Of a DNA stretch of 64,000 nucleotides, positions 49,661-61,630 are shown one piece after another. The stretch is from assembly GCF_004210375.1 (NCBI RefSeq), contig NC_134830.1, positions 9,052,001 through 9,116,000 on the forward strand, in the 5' to 3' direction. The translations under genes were made by a program, and so were the position numbers. The notes under the pieces were generated by a model. That model saw only the letters and a program-made list of their open reading frames with translations, was not told the origin of the DNA and searched no databases. Positions within the stretch are counted from its first letter, which is position 1, and the number at the start of each line of letters is the position of its first letter. This stretch comes from Tachypleus tridentatus (lineage: Eukaryota > Arthropoda > Merostomata > Xiphosura > Limulidae).

Positions 49661-52600
49661 AAACGAACTTGGCGGGGTTTCAGTTTGGAGAGAGGGAGAG
49701 AGTCTCAAGAATTCTCTCCCCAACAGAAGTGATCAGGAACGTTGTGGTTCATCTTCGGCCCCTCACGTGAAAAATTATTTAACTGTGCTTGAAATTTCGC
49801 CTTGTGTAATTTTTACTTCTTTAAGGTGCAGTGCGATGGGGCATTATAAAATTAACAGGTGAGAAAGGGAAAGCGAAACAAAGACGGCACTGAAGAAGTG
49901 AGCCAGGCCAGAGCCCGACAAGCAGACACCAACGTGAAACGACTCGATTCAGGACTGGGCAATAGTGTTGACTTTGGCTGGGATCTAAAGATCCAATGTC
50001 TGAGATTTGGATGTGTGGGGAAACGCGAGTGCCCCATGAAACCGACTTTCTGCAGGACAGGCGCCGAAAGTTTTATCTGTCCTGTAATAAACAAACCAAT
50101 TGTTGGGTGAAAACAAATATTTATTTAATACAACTTATCAGTCAATAATGTTTTATTCAGTACTTTTTTTCTTGTACTTACATTTTAATCGCGTTTTAGG
50201 CTAATATCATGATCGGATCTGTCATTTAGCAAAACTACTTTTAATTTGCATAAACATTACTTATGTGAATGTTCTCAAACATAATTGTTAATTTTGTGAT
50301 GGATGAGTGAAACAATTGAGCACTTACCATTAAACTTCTTGTACATATATCAAATTTAAAATGTTCACCCTTTTTAACCCTTCAATAACAGCGTATGCAT
50401 TTAATAAATTAATGCTTGCTATTTATGTCCATCTTGTTTCAAAGTTACGATAACAATTTTGGAAAACGTTACGTTCTTGACCTTTCAGTTTCACAGTATT
50501 TTACTTTTAATATTACTGTTAATTTCAAAAGTTTATCTTGGTTACAATTTTTAACATCTTCAGTAGTATGTCTTATGGTTTTAAAGATAAAAGTTTAAAT
50601 CACTTTAAATGTTTTAATTTTTTCTTAATTCAACGTCGAAACCCGTTCAGTCATTTTATCAAGCCTTTTATTTCTACCTAGAACAACGCGAGTACCATGG
50701 ATTTCTTTGTAATTAGCGCTTACAGCCATTTCTTTCTCTACACGAAACAGACGAGTAATAGTTGCGTAACATGTTAGAAGCAAAGCTTTTCCCACCATTT
50801 TCTTCGAAAGACATAATCATACTTTAATTTTACCAAATTTTTAATACATGATGCGACTCGTATGTATACAGATAAGTAATAAATAATCCAAAAATGAACA
50901 ACCTCCTTGTAAATATGAATATGGAATTTAATTATACAAACTTAACTTTGAAATATTTATTCATTGAACTCGTGCACACTGGTCACCAGTGTTGTATAGC
51001 ATGTTCTCGTTATGCGTGTGCTTGAGGCGAGTAAGGTTAGAGTGATGTTTGATCGGAAATGGTTCATAAAGCCAAACGTAAGTCGGATGATCTGTACATC
51101 CCTGCTCGGGCACTTTGATCCCTGAATTGGCCCGTTTGTGTATTGTTCATGATTTATCCGACCTGCATCTCGTCGTCTCTCCTCGTCCCTTTTCTTGCTT
51201 TGCCTTCGCTTTGTTGCCTGCCACGCCTACCAGACTAGCATTTACACGAATCAAATCACACCCATCAATCTGTCTATCCTTATTATCCATTCACTTAGTT
51301 ATTTTCTGAATGTGTGGGGTTGAAGGAGGACTGTTTAGTCTTCGAGCACTGCAGGGGATTAATGTTTTGCAAGAAATATTAATCTTATACCTAAACACCT
51401 GCCGTAATTGTGTGTGTGAAGTCAATAGTTACAGTTAAACAGCTTTGTCGCCATATAACTGTTCTTTTTATTGTCCTCAGTATTTTATCCCGCTGTTTAT
51501 TTCTTTAGTATGCATATCACCTCGCTTTAACCATTGCATATTGATTTATTATTGTGTTCAAATGTAAAGTTTAGTAACAGTATCTTATGCTATAAAGCCA
51601 ATCACTTTGTCGTGCCTATCAAAGCGGTATTTAAAACGCCTAATCAGGATCAACATTTTATAGAAAAGCTTCAAGCCCCATTATGGATACCGTTTGTTCA
51701 AGTACCACAACCTTCTTCAGGCTTAAATGCAGTAAACTATAAGCACAGGCAACTAACTGTACAAATGGGCGTGTCTGATTCAGCATTAGATTGACCCGGT
51801 AAATGTATTTTAAAAAGTAACAATTACTCGAATAGTAACACTTGATGCTAAACAATGGATTTAAAAAGAAAACAAGAAAAAAAAAACGTATTTCGTATAG
51901 GAGTTAGAAATTTAAGCAAAAACAGTCAATTAACTTAAAATAATTTAATATTAAAACTACCAATATTTTTTAAGCAAATATGTTGAGAACTCATTGATCG
52001 ATATTTAAGTTAGGTAACACTCAAGACATTACAAAGTTAAAGTGGACTTTTGAATCACTAAAACGTAAACATAGGTTGAAGTACTTTCATGTCACGTGAA
52101 CTACGGAGAATAACGCACCACGAGCAAAAGTAGTACCACCAAACTACTAAAATTAATGATTTACCGAAAACAGCGTTCAAAGAGACTTATGTTTCTGTAT
52201 TGCTTTTTATAAAATTTGAGTGTACGGCAGACTTTGTTGTTTGTTCGGCCCAAATGTTTTCACACCAAACGATGTCAAACAACGATCACGCCTTTCCGGA
52301 GAAACTTCAATTTCAGGTAGTGTTAAATGTAATTAGACTTTGAGAAATTTGGATGTTGTTCAAAGTAACGCCGTTTCACGGGCACACGAAAGCAAATAAA
52401 TACGTTTCATACAGTGTTTGGTTATTGATGTTTCTGATTATCATAAAGTTCGAAAGTAAATTTCCAGATGTTTGAGAAATTATTCAGTTATTATGATAGT
52501 TAAACAAGTAGTTTAGTGATCAGATTTAAAAGTAAAATGTGGTTTACCCCCTATTATATCTAGTGTTTTACGCTTGTCTTTAAAGGTTATTTTGGTCCTT

Positions 52601-52897
52601 TAATTCAGCACAAATACCTGAAACATCAGATGCGTGTAACAAGATATCAGAAGATATTAGTCTCACTCTGAACCACAGTTTTAATGTTCTCATCTAAAAT
52701 GCATCGTCCCCCCTTTTCAGACGGTAAGGATGAACTTGTCCACTATCGGGATTGTTATCACTTCGAGAAGTTTCGTACGTTTTTTACAACACAGTTGACA
52801 TTCTCTTTAAAAACAAAACAATGTAATTAAATTGTATGATACAAAAGTTGTATCATATTTTAAGATGTATGAAGGTGAATTCCATATAACGACGTCT

Positions 52898-52945
52898 AAT
52901 TCCTGTAACACCGACGAAATCGTTTCGAAAGTGTTTGTATAAGTA
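52898..52945 (+). promoter_or_regulatory. Putative U5 core promoter, array B
   Basis: TAATTCCTGTAACACCGACG from -73 and TATAAGTA at -33 to -26 relative to B1. Compared with array A the first element differs at few positions, and the TATA-like box plus AGAGGCGTTTG following it is unchanged. The same elements lie upstream of B2 and B3. Confidence 0.6.
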
Positions 52946-52970
52946 GAGGCGTTTGAGAGAAATTGCTTTA

Positions 52971-53085
52971 ATGCTCAGGTTTCCCTTCATTTCGTATTAA
53001 TCTTTCGCCTTTACTAAAGATTACCGTGGAGGGAACATTACAATGAGCCTATAGGCAAATTTTTGAAGTCTCACGTCGGTGAGAC
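52971..53085 (+). ncRNA. U5: U5 snRNA, copy B1
   Basis: 115-nt U5 of the B type. It differs from A-type U5 by CATTTCG for CAATTCG in the 5' half, GCAAATTTTTG for GCGAATTTTTG next to the Sm site, and a GTCG instead of TTTT cap on the 3' hairpin. This copy has 3 T in loop I and GGGAAC in the lower stem, both one base short of B3. Promoter elements at -73 and -33 match those of array A in position. Confidence 0.92.
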
Positions 53086-53095
53086 AACAATCTAT

Positions 53096-53108
53096 GAATA
53101 AAAATAGA
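53096..53108 (+). terminator. snRNA 3' box, array B
   Basis: GAATAAAAATAGA, 11-23 nt after U5 B1, aligned with the array A element and conserved in B2 and B3. Its conservation, while the sequence further downstream diverges, supports a role in 3' end formation. Confidence 0.6.
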
Positions 53109-53660
53109 GTTGAGAAAGCGACTTTAGTGGTGCATGAATTTTAGCGCGAGTTGTTGCTATGATGTTTTAGTTCTCGATGAAATATTGTGTTTTGGAAAAA
53201 CGTTTTAATACTGAACATATATTTCGCATTATAACTGTTTTCATACTACGATTATGCAAACTTCAACAAATCTGGAATTAATATAAATATTGTAATCGTG
53301 TTTTATAAATATCATTTTCTCATGTAATTTTCCGAAATATTAAAGACGATAACGCAAAATATAAAGGGCCCAGCATTAGTGAGACAGAAATACTTGAATA
53401 AGAGGAAACGAGTACTGGGTCTGTTTTCATCTTGTAATGCGACAACTGCCACGACTTCTATATTCGAGAAACAAGCAGAAAAATGGACACTAGATTCAAA
53501 GTACAACAACAAAAACACCTTCACACGTTTTCGAACCAGTGTAAATCAAATAAACGCAACATAACCATAGAAAACTCCCAGCTACTAAGTAGGGAAACAA
53601 ACGTAAAATCAAATAAGCCCTACTTATACATCAACTAGAATCAAAATTAAACCAGCATAA
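53109..53660 (+). repeat. Array B spacer between U5 and the SINE
   Basis: The first 110 bp or so belong to the shared core. The rest is AT-rich and unique to B, including an A-rich stretch with repeated AAATCAAATAA motifs. A 70-codon minus-strand frame (53312-53524) has no recognisable domain and lies antisense to a similar-sized plus frame, so I do not call it a gene. Confidence 0.7.
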
Positions 53661-53930
53661 GACCCGGCATGACCAGATGGTTAAAGCACTCGATTCGCAA
53701 TCCGAGGAGCGTGGGTTCTAATCCCGTCATACCAAACATGCTTGCCCTTTCAGCCGTGAGGTTGTTATAAAGTTACGGTCAATACCAGTATTCGTTGGTA
53801 AAAGAGTTGGCGGTGGGTGGTGATGACTAATTGCCTTCCCTCTAGTCTTACACTGTTAAATTAGGGACAGCTGGCGCAGATAGCCATCGTGTAGCTTTGT
53901 TCGAAATTCAAAAACAAACAAACCAAAACG
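53661..53930 (+). mobile_element. tRNA-derived SINE in array B, copy 2
   Basis: Same SINE at the same unit position with intact A-box and B-box-like motifs. It is nearly identical to the other copies because it is carried along as part of the tandem unit: one ancient insertion, then amplification. Confidence 0.83.
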
Positions 53931-54113
53931 CAAACGAACTTGGCAGGGTTTCAGTTTGGAGAGAGGGAGAAGTCTCAAGAATTCTCTCCCCAACAGAAGT
54001 GATCAGGAACGTTGTGGTTCATCTTCGGCCCCTCACGTGAAAAATTATTTAACTGTGCTTGAAATTTCGCCTTGTGTAATTTTACTTCTTTAAGGTGCAG
54101 TGCGATGGGGCAT

Positions 54114-54360
54114 TATAAAATTAACAGGTGAGAAAGGGGAAAGCGAAACAAAGACGGCACTGAAGAAGTGAGCCAGGCCAGAGCCCGACAAGCAGACACC
54201 AACGTGAAACGACTCGATTCAGGACTGGGCAATAGTGTTGACTTTGGCTGGGATCTAAAGATCAATGTCTGAGATTTGGATGTGTGGGGAAACGCGAGTG
54301 CCCCGCGAAACCGACTTTCACAGGACAGGCGCCGAAAGTTTTATCTGTCCTGTAATAAAC
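54114..54360 (+). other. GC-richer block with TATA-like start, hairpin and AATAAA
   Basis: A compact block, clearly richer in G and C than its surroundings. TATAAAA at 54114-54120 is followed by a strong 5' splice-like CAGGTGAGAA. The block ends in an inverted repeat ACAGGACAG/CTGTCCTGT (54320-54353) and an immediate AATAAA (54354-54359). It is repeated near 49847, 58388 and 62659. Frames of about 80 codons cross it on both strands but are broken by small indels between copies. It could be an unrecognised RNA gene, an exon relic, or a transposon fragment; I do not recognise a family. Confidence 0.45.
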
Positions 54361-55242
54361 AAACCAATTGTTGGGTGAAAACAAATATTTATTTAATACA
54401 ACTTATCAGTCAATAATGTTTTTATTCAGTACTTTTTTCTTGTACTTACATTTTAATCGCGTTTTAGGCTAATATCATGATCGGATCTGTCATTTAGCAA
54501 AACTACTTTTAATTTGCATAAACATTACTTATGTGAATGTTCTCAAACATAATTGTTAATTTTGTGATGGATGAGTGAAACAATTGAGCACTTACCATTA
54601 AACTTCTTGTACATATATCAAATTTAAAATGTTCACCCTTTTAACCCTTCAATAACAGCGTATGCATTTAATAAATTAATGCTTGCTATTTATGTCCATC
54701 TTGTTTCAAAGTTACGATAACAATTTTGGAAAACGTTACGTTCTTGACCTTTCAGTTTCACAGTATTTTACTTTTTAATATTACTGTTAATTTCAAAAGT
54801 TTATCTTGGTTACAATTTTAACATCTTCAGTAGTATGTCTTATGGTTTTAAAGATAAAAGTTTAAATCACTTTAAATGTTTTAATTTTTTCTTAATTCAA
54901 CGTCGAAACCCGTTCAGTCATTTTATCAAGCCTTTTATTTCTACCTAGAACAACGCGAGTACCATGGATTTCTTTGTAATTAGCGCTTACAGCCATTTCT
55001 TTCTCTACACGAAACAGACGAGTAATAGTTGCGTAACATGTTAGAAGCAAAGCTTTTCCCACCATTTTCTTCGAAAGACATAATCATACTTTAATTTTAC
55101 CAAATTTTTAATACATGATGCGACTCGTATGTATACAGATAAGTAATAAATAATCCAAAAATGAACAACCTCCTTGTAAATATGAATATGGAATTTAATT
55201 ATACAAACTTAACTTTGAAATATTTATTCATTGAACTCGTGC
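54361..55242 (+). repeat. AT-rich spacer of array B
   Basis: About 880 bp of AT-rich sequence with no gene or RNA that I recognise. It contains a reverse-orientation octamer, ATTTGCAT, near 54517. Equivalent stretches follow the GC-richer block in each unit. Confidence 0.7.
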
Positions 55243-55259
55243 ACACTGGTCACCAGTGT
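55243..55259. other. 17-bp palindrome in array B
   Basis: ACACTGGT and ACCAGTGT separated by one C. The same motif is at 50976-50992 and recurs in the later units. A possible binding site for a dimeric protein; no known site assigned. Confidence 0.7.
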
Positions 55260-56188
55260 TGTATAGCATGTTCTCGTTATGCGTGTGCTTGAGGCGAGTA
55301 AGGTTAGAGTGATGTTTGATCGGAAATGGTTCATAAAGCCAAACGTAAGTCGGATGATCTGTACATCCCTGCTCGGGCACTTTGATCCCTGAATTGGCCC
55401 GTTTGTGTATTGTTCATGATTTATCCGACCTGCATCTCGTCGTCTCTCCTCGTCCCTTTTCTTGCTTTGCCTTCGCTTTGTTGCCTGCCACGCCTACCAG
55501 ACTAGCATTTACACGAATCAAATCACACCCATCAATCTGTCTATCCTTATTATCCATTCACTTAGTTATTTTCTGAATGTGTGGGGTTGAAGGAGGACTG
55601 TTTAGTCTTCGAGCACTGCAGGGGATTAATGTTTTGCAAGAAATATTAATCTTATACCTAAACACCTGCCGTAATTGTGTGTGTGAAGTCAATAGTTACA
55701 GTTAAACAGCTTTGTCGCCATATAACTGTTCTTTTATTGTCCTCAGTATTTTATCCCGCTGTTTATTTCTTTAGTATGCATATCACCTCGCTTTAACCAT
55801 TGCATATTGATTTATTATTGTGTTCAAATGTAAAGTTTAGTAACAGTATCTTATGCTATAAAGCCAATCACTTTGTCGTGCCTATCAAAGCGGTATTTAA
55901 AACGCCTAATCAGGATCAACATTTTATAGAAAAGCTTCAAGCCCCATTATGGATACCGTTTGTTCAAGTACCACAACCTTCTTCAGGCTTAAATGCAGTA
56001 AACTATAAGCACAGGCAACTAACTGTACAAATGGGCGTGTCTGATTCAGCATTAGATTGACCCGGTAAATGTATTTTAAAAAGTAACAATTACTCGAATA
56101 GTAACACTTGATGCTAAACAATGGATTTAAAAGAAAACAAGAAAAAAAAACGTATTTCGTATAGGAGTTAGAAATTTAAGCAAAAACA
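55260..56188 (+). repeat. C/T-rich block and spacer upstream of the B core
   Basis: Contains a C/T-rich run (about 55430-55500) and an 86-codon frame (55800-56060) that is identical in all three copies. The frame has no recognised domain, and its identity is explained by homogenisation of the whole unit. The minus strand has GCCTGAAGAAGGTTGTGG, a motif seen near the ends of some retroelements, but too little to name one. Confidence 0.6.
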
Positions 56189-57240
56189 GTCAATTAACTT
56201 AAAATAATTTAATATTAAAACTACCAATATTTTTTAAGCAAATATGTTGAGAACTCATTGATCGATATTTAAGTTAGGTAACACTCAAGACATTACAAAG
56301 TTAAAGTGGACTTCTTGAATCACTAAAACGTAAACATAGGTTGAAGTACTTTCATGTCACGTGAACTACGGAGAATAACGCACCACGAGCAAAAGTAGTA
56401 CCACCAAACTACTAAAATTAATGATTTACCGAAAACAGCGTTCAAAGAGACTTATGTTTCTGTATTGCTTTTTATAAAATTTGAGTGTACGGCAGACTTT
56501 GTTGTTTGTTCGGCCCAAATGTTTTTCACACCAAACGATGTCAAACAACGATCACGCCTTTCCGGAGAAACTTCAATTTCAGGTAGTGTTAAATGTAATT
56601 AGACTTTGAGAAATTTGGATGTTGTTCAAAGTAACGCCGTTTCACGGGCACACGAAAGCAAATAAATACGTTTCATACAGTGTTTGGTTATTGATGTTTC
56701 TGATTATCATAAAGTTCGAAAGTAAATTTCCAGATGTTTGAGAAATTATTCAGTTATTATGATAGTTAAACAAGTAGTTTAGTGATCAGATTTAAAAGTA
56801 AAATGTGGTTTACCCCCTATTATATCTAGTGTTTTACGCTTGTCTTTAAAGGTTATTTTGGTCCTTTAATTCAGCACAAATACCTGAAACATCAGATGCG
56901 TGTAACAAGATATCAGAAGATATTAGTCTCACTCTGAACCACAGTTTTAATGTTCTCATCTAAAAATGCATCGTCCCCCCCCTTTTCAGACGGTAAGGAT
57001 GAACTTGTCCACTATCGGGATTGTTATCACTTCGAGAAGTTTCGTACGTTTTTTACAACACAGTTGACATTCTCTTTAAAAACAAAAACAATGTAATTAA
57101 ATTGTATGATACAAAAGTTGTATCATATTTTAAGATGTATGAAGGTGAATTCCATATAACGACGTCTAATTCCTGTAACACCGACGAAATCGTTTCGAAA
57201 GTGTTTGTATAAGTAGAGGCGTTTGAGAGAAATTGCTTTA

Positions 57241-57358
57241 ATGCTCAGGTTTCCCTTCATTTCGTATTAATCTTTCGCCTTTTTACTAAAGATTACCGTG
57301 GAGGGGAACATTACAATGAGCCTATAGGCAAATTTTTGAAGTCTCACGTCGGTGAGAC
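57241..57358 (+). ncRNA. U5: U5 snRNA, copy B2
   Basis: 118-nt B-type U5 with GTCG-capped 3' hairpin. Loop I has 5 T, one more than the metazoan consensus and unique in this window. Lower stem CCC/GGGG is complete. Confidence 0.92.
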
Positions 57359-57934
57359 AACAATCTATGAATAAAAATAGAGTTGAGAAAGCGACTTTAG
57401 TGGTGCATGAATTTTAGCGCGAGTTGTTGCTATGATGTTTTAGTTCTCGATGAAATATTGTGTTTTGGAAAAACGTTTTTAATACTGAACATATATTTCG
57501 CATTATAACTGTTTTCATACTACGATTATGCAAACTTCAACAAATCTGGAATTAATATAAATATTGTAATCGTGTTTTATAAATATCATTTTCTCATGTA
57601 ATTTTCCGAAATATTAAAGACGATAACGCAAAAAATAAAAGGCCCAGCATTAGTGAGACAGAAATACTTGAATAAGAGGAAACGAGTACTGGGTCTGTTT
57701 TCATCTTGTAATGCGACAACTGCCACGACTTCTATATTCGAGAAACAAGCAGAAAAATGGACACTAGATTCAAAGTACAACAACAAAAACACCTTCACAC
57801 GTTTTCGAACCAGTGTAAATCAAATAAACGCAACATAACCATAGAAAACTCCCAGCTACTAAGTAGGGAAACAAACGTAAAATCAAATAAGCCCTACTTA
57901 TACATCAACTAGAATCAAAATTAAACCAGCATAA

Positions 57935-58204
57935 GACCCGGCATGACCAGATGGTTAAAGCACTCGATTCGCAATCCGAGGAGCGTGGGTTCTAATCCCC
58001 GTCATACCAAACATGCTTGCCCTTTCAGCCGTGAGGTTGTTATAAAGTTACGGTCAATACCAGTATTCGTTGGTAAAAGAGTTGGCGGTGGGTGGTGATG
58101 ACTAATTGCCTTCCCTCTAGTCTTACACTGTTAAATTAGGGACAGCTGGCGCAGATAGCCATCGTGTAGCTTTGTTCGAAATTCAAAAACAAACAAACCA
58201 AAAC
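57935..58204 (+). mobile_element. tRNA-derived SINE in array B, copy 3
   Basis: Third tandem copy, same orientation as U5. The B-box region ends AATCCCCGTC where copy 2 has AATCCCGTC. Confidence 0.83.
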
Positions 58205-61200
58205 GCAAACGAACTTGGCAGGGTTTCAGTTTGAGAGAGAGGAGAAGTCTCAAGAATTCTCTCCCAACAGAAGTGATCAGGAACGTTGTGGTTCATCTTC
58301 GGCCCCTCACGTGAAAAATTATTTAACTGTGCTTGAAATTTCGCCTTGTGTAATTTTTACTTCTTTAAGGTGCAGTGCGATGGGGCATTATAAAATTAAC
58401 AGGTGAGAAAGGGGAAAGCGAAACAAAGACGGCACTGAAGAAGTGAGCCAGGCCAGAGCCCGACAAGCAGACACCAACGTGAAACGACTCGATTCAGGAC
58501 TGGGCAATAGTGTTGACTTTGGCTGGGATCTAAAGATCCAATGTCTGAGATTTGGATGTGTGGGAAACGCGAGTGCCCCGAAAACCGACTTTCACAGGAC
58601 AGGCGCCGAAAGTTTTATCTGTCCTGTAATAAACAAACCAATTGTTGGGTGAAAACAAATATTTATTTAATACAACTTATCAGTCAATAATGTTTTTATT
58701 CAGTACTTTTTCTTGTACTTACATTTTAATCGCGTTTTAGGCTAATATCATGATCGGATCTGTCATTTAGCAAAACTACTTTTAATTTGCATAAACATTA
58801 CTTATGTGAATGTTCTCAAACATAATTGTTAATTTTGTGATGGATGAGTGAAACAATTGAGCACTTACCATTAAACTTCTTGTACATATATCAAATTTAA
58901 AATGTTCACCCTTTTTAACCCTTCAATAACAGCGTATGCATTTAATAAATTAATGCTTGCTATTTATGTCCATCTTGTTTCAAAGTTACGATAACAATTT
59001 TGGAAAACGTTACGTTCTTGACCTTTCAGTTTCACAGTATTTTACTTTTAATATTACTGTTAATTTCAAAAGTTTATCTTGGTTACAATTTTTAACATCT
59101 TCAGTAGTATGTCTTATGGTTTTAAAGATAAAAGTTTAAATCACTTTAAATGTTTTAATTTTTTCTTAATTCAACGTCGAAACCCGTTCAGTCATTTTAT
59201 CAAGCCTTTTATTTCTACCTAGAACAACGCGAGTACCATGGATTTCTTTGTAATTAGCGCTTACAGCCATTTCTTTCTCTACACGAAACAGACGAGTAAT
59301 AGTTGCGTAACATGTTAGAAGCAAAGCTTTTCCCACCATTTTCTTCGAAAGACATAATCATACTTTAATTTTACCAAATTTTTAATACATGATGCGACTC
59401 GTATGTATACAGATAAGTAATAAATAATCCAAAAAATGAACAACCTCCTTGTAAATATGAATATGGAATTTAATTATACAAACTTAACTTTGAAATATTT
59501 ATTCATTGAACTCGTGCACACTGGTCACCAGTGTTGTATAGCATGTTCTCGTTATGCGTGTGCTTGAGGCGAGTAAGGTTAGAGTGATGTTTGATCGGAA
59601 ATGGTTCATAAAGCCAAACGTAAGTCGGATGATCTGTACATCCCTGCTCGGGCACTTTGATCCCTGAATTGGCCCGTTTGTGTATTGTTCATGATTTATC
59701 CGACCTGCATCTCGTCGTCTCTCCTCGTCCCTTTTCTTGCTTTGCCTTCGCTTTGTTGCCTGCCACGCCTACCAGACTAGCATTTACACGAATCAAATCA
59801 CACCCATCAATCTGTCTATCCTTATTATCCATTCACTTAGTTATTTTCTGAATGTGTGGGGTTGAAGGAGGACTGTTTAGTCTTCGAGCACTGCAGGGGA
59901 TTAATGTTTTGCAAGAAATATTAATCTTATACCTAAACACCTGCCGTAATTGTGTGTGTGAAGTCAATAGTTACAGTTAAACAGCTTTGTCGCCATATAA
60001 CTGTTCTTTTATTGTCCTCAGTATTTTATCCCGCTGTTTATTTCTTTAGTATGCATATCACCTCGCTTTAACCATTGCATATTGATTTATTATTGTGTTC
60101 AAATGTAAAGTTTAGTAACAGTATCTTATGCTATAAAGCCAATCACTTTGTCGTGCCTATCAAAGCGGTATTTAAAACGCCTAATCAGGATCAACATTTT
60201 ATAGAAAAGCTTCAAGCCCCATTATGGATACCGTTTGTTCAAGTACCACAACCTTCTTCAGGCTTAAATGCAGTAAACTATAAGCACAGGCAACTAACTG
60301 TACAAATGGGCGTGTCTGATTCAGCATTAGATTGACCCGGTAAATGTATTTTAAAAAGTAACAATTACTCGAATAGTAACACTTGATGCTAAACAATGGA
60401 TTTAAAAGAAAACAAGAAAAAAAAACGTATTTCGTATAGGAGTTAGAAATTTAAGCAAAAACAGTCAATTAACTTAAAATAATTTAATATTAAAACTACC
60501 AATATTTTTTAAGCAAATATGTTGAGAACTCATTGATCGATATTTAAGTTAGGTAACACTCAAGACATTACAAAGTTAAAGTGGACTTCTTGAATCACTA
60601 AAACGTAAACATAGGTTGAAGTACTTTCATGTCACGTGAACTACGGAGAATAACGCACCACGAGCAAAAGTAGTACCACCAAACTACTAAAATTAATGAT
60701 TTACCGAAAACAGCGTTCAAAGAGACTTATGTTTCTGTATTGCTTTTTATAAAATTTGAGTGTACGGCAGACTTTGTTGTTTGTTCGGCCCAAATGTTTT
60801 TCACACCAAACGATGTCAAACAACGATCACGCCTTTCCGGAGAAACTTCAATTTCAGGTAGTGTTAAATGTAATTAGACTTTGAGAAATTTGGATGTTGT
60901 TCAAAGTAACGCCGTTTCACGGGCACACGAAAGCAAATAAATACGTTTCATACAGTGTTTGGTTATTGATGTTTCTGATTATCATAAAGTTCGAAAGTAA
61001 ATTTCCAGATGTTTGAGAAATTATTCAGTTATTATGATAGTTAAACAAGTAGTTTAGTGATCAGATTTAAAAGTAAAATGTGGTTTACCCCCTATTATAT
61101 CTAGTGTTTTACGCTTGTCTTTAAAGGTTATTTTGGTCCTTTAATTCAGCACAAATACCTGAAACATCAGATGCGTGTAACAAGATATCAGAAGATATTA

Positions 61201-61513
61201 GTCTCACTCTGAACCACAGTTTTAATGTTCTCATCTAAAAATGCATCGTCCCCCCCTTTTCAGACGGTAAGGATGAACTTGTCCACTATCGGGATTGTTA
61301 TCACTTCGAGAAGTTTCGTACGTTTTTTACAACACAGTTGACATTCTCTTTAAAACAAAAACAATGTAATTAAATTGTATGATACAAAAGTTGTATCATA
61401 TTTTAAGATGTATGAAGGTGAATTCCATATAACGACGTCTAATTCCTGTAACACCGACGAAATCGTTTCGAAAGTGTTTGTATAAGTAGAGGCGTTTGAG
61501 AGAAATTGCTTTA

Positions 61514-61630
61514 ATGCTCAGGTTTCCCTTCATTTCGTATTAATCTTTCGCCTTTTACTAAAGATTACCGTGGAGGGGAACATTACAATGAGCCTATAGG
61601 CAAATTTTTGAAGTCTCACGTCGGTGAGAC
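61514..61630 (+). ncRNA. U5: U5 snRNA, copy B3 (reference copy for array B)
   Basis: 117-nt B-type U5 with 4-T loop I, complete lower stem, Sm site AATTTTTG and GTCG-capped hairpin. It is the only B copy that agrees with the expected loop length, so it is the best candidate for a functional B-type gene here. Confidence 0.94.

Larger units (their letters stand above)
51925..53218 (+). repeat. U5 core block shared by both arrays, B1 example
   Basis: Array B counterpart of the shared core. Its upstream flank is longer than in A because of small insertions, for example TTGTTTGTTCGGCCC near 52240. CACGTG is kept at 52093-52098. Equivalent blocks start near 56189 and 60464. Confidence 0.85.

Noticed and set aside
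53661-53735. tRNA gene at the head of the SINE
   Set aside because: The fold is degraded and the B box deviates from consensus. It is continuous with a SINE body, so it is a tRNA relic, not a tRNA gene.
55924-56000. GCCTGAAGAAGG motif on the minus strand as a retroelement end
   Set aside because: A single short motif without flanking structure or coding remains; not enough to name an element.
55800-56060. 86-codon frame identical in three B units
   Set aside because: Identity equals that of the surrounding non-coding spacer, non-ATG start in the genomic frame, no domain.
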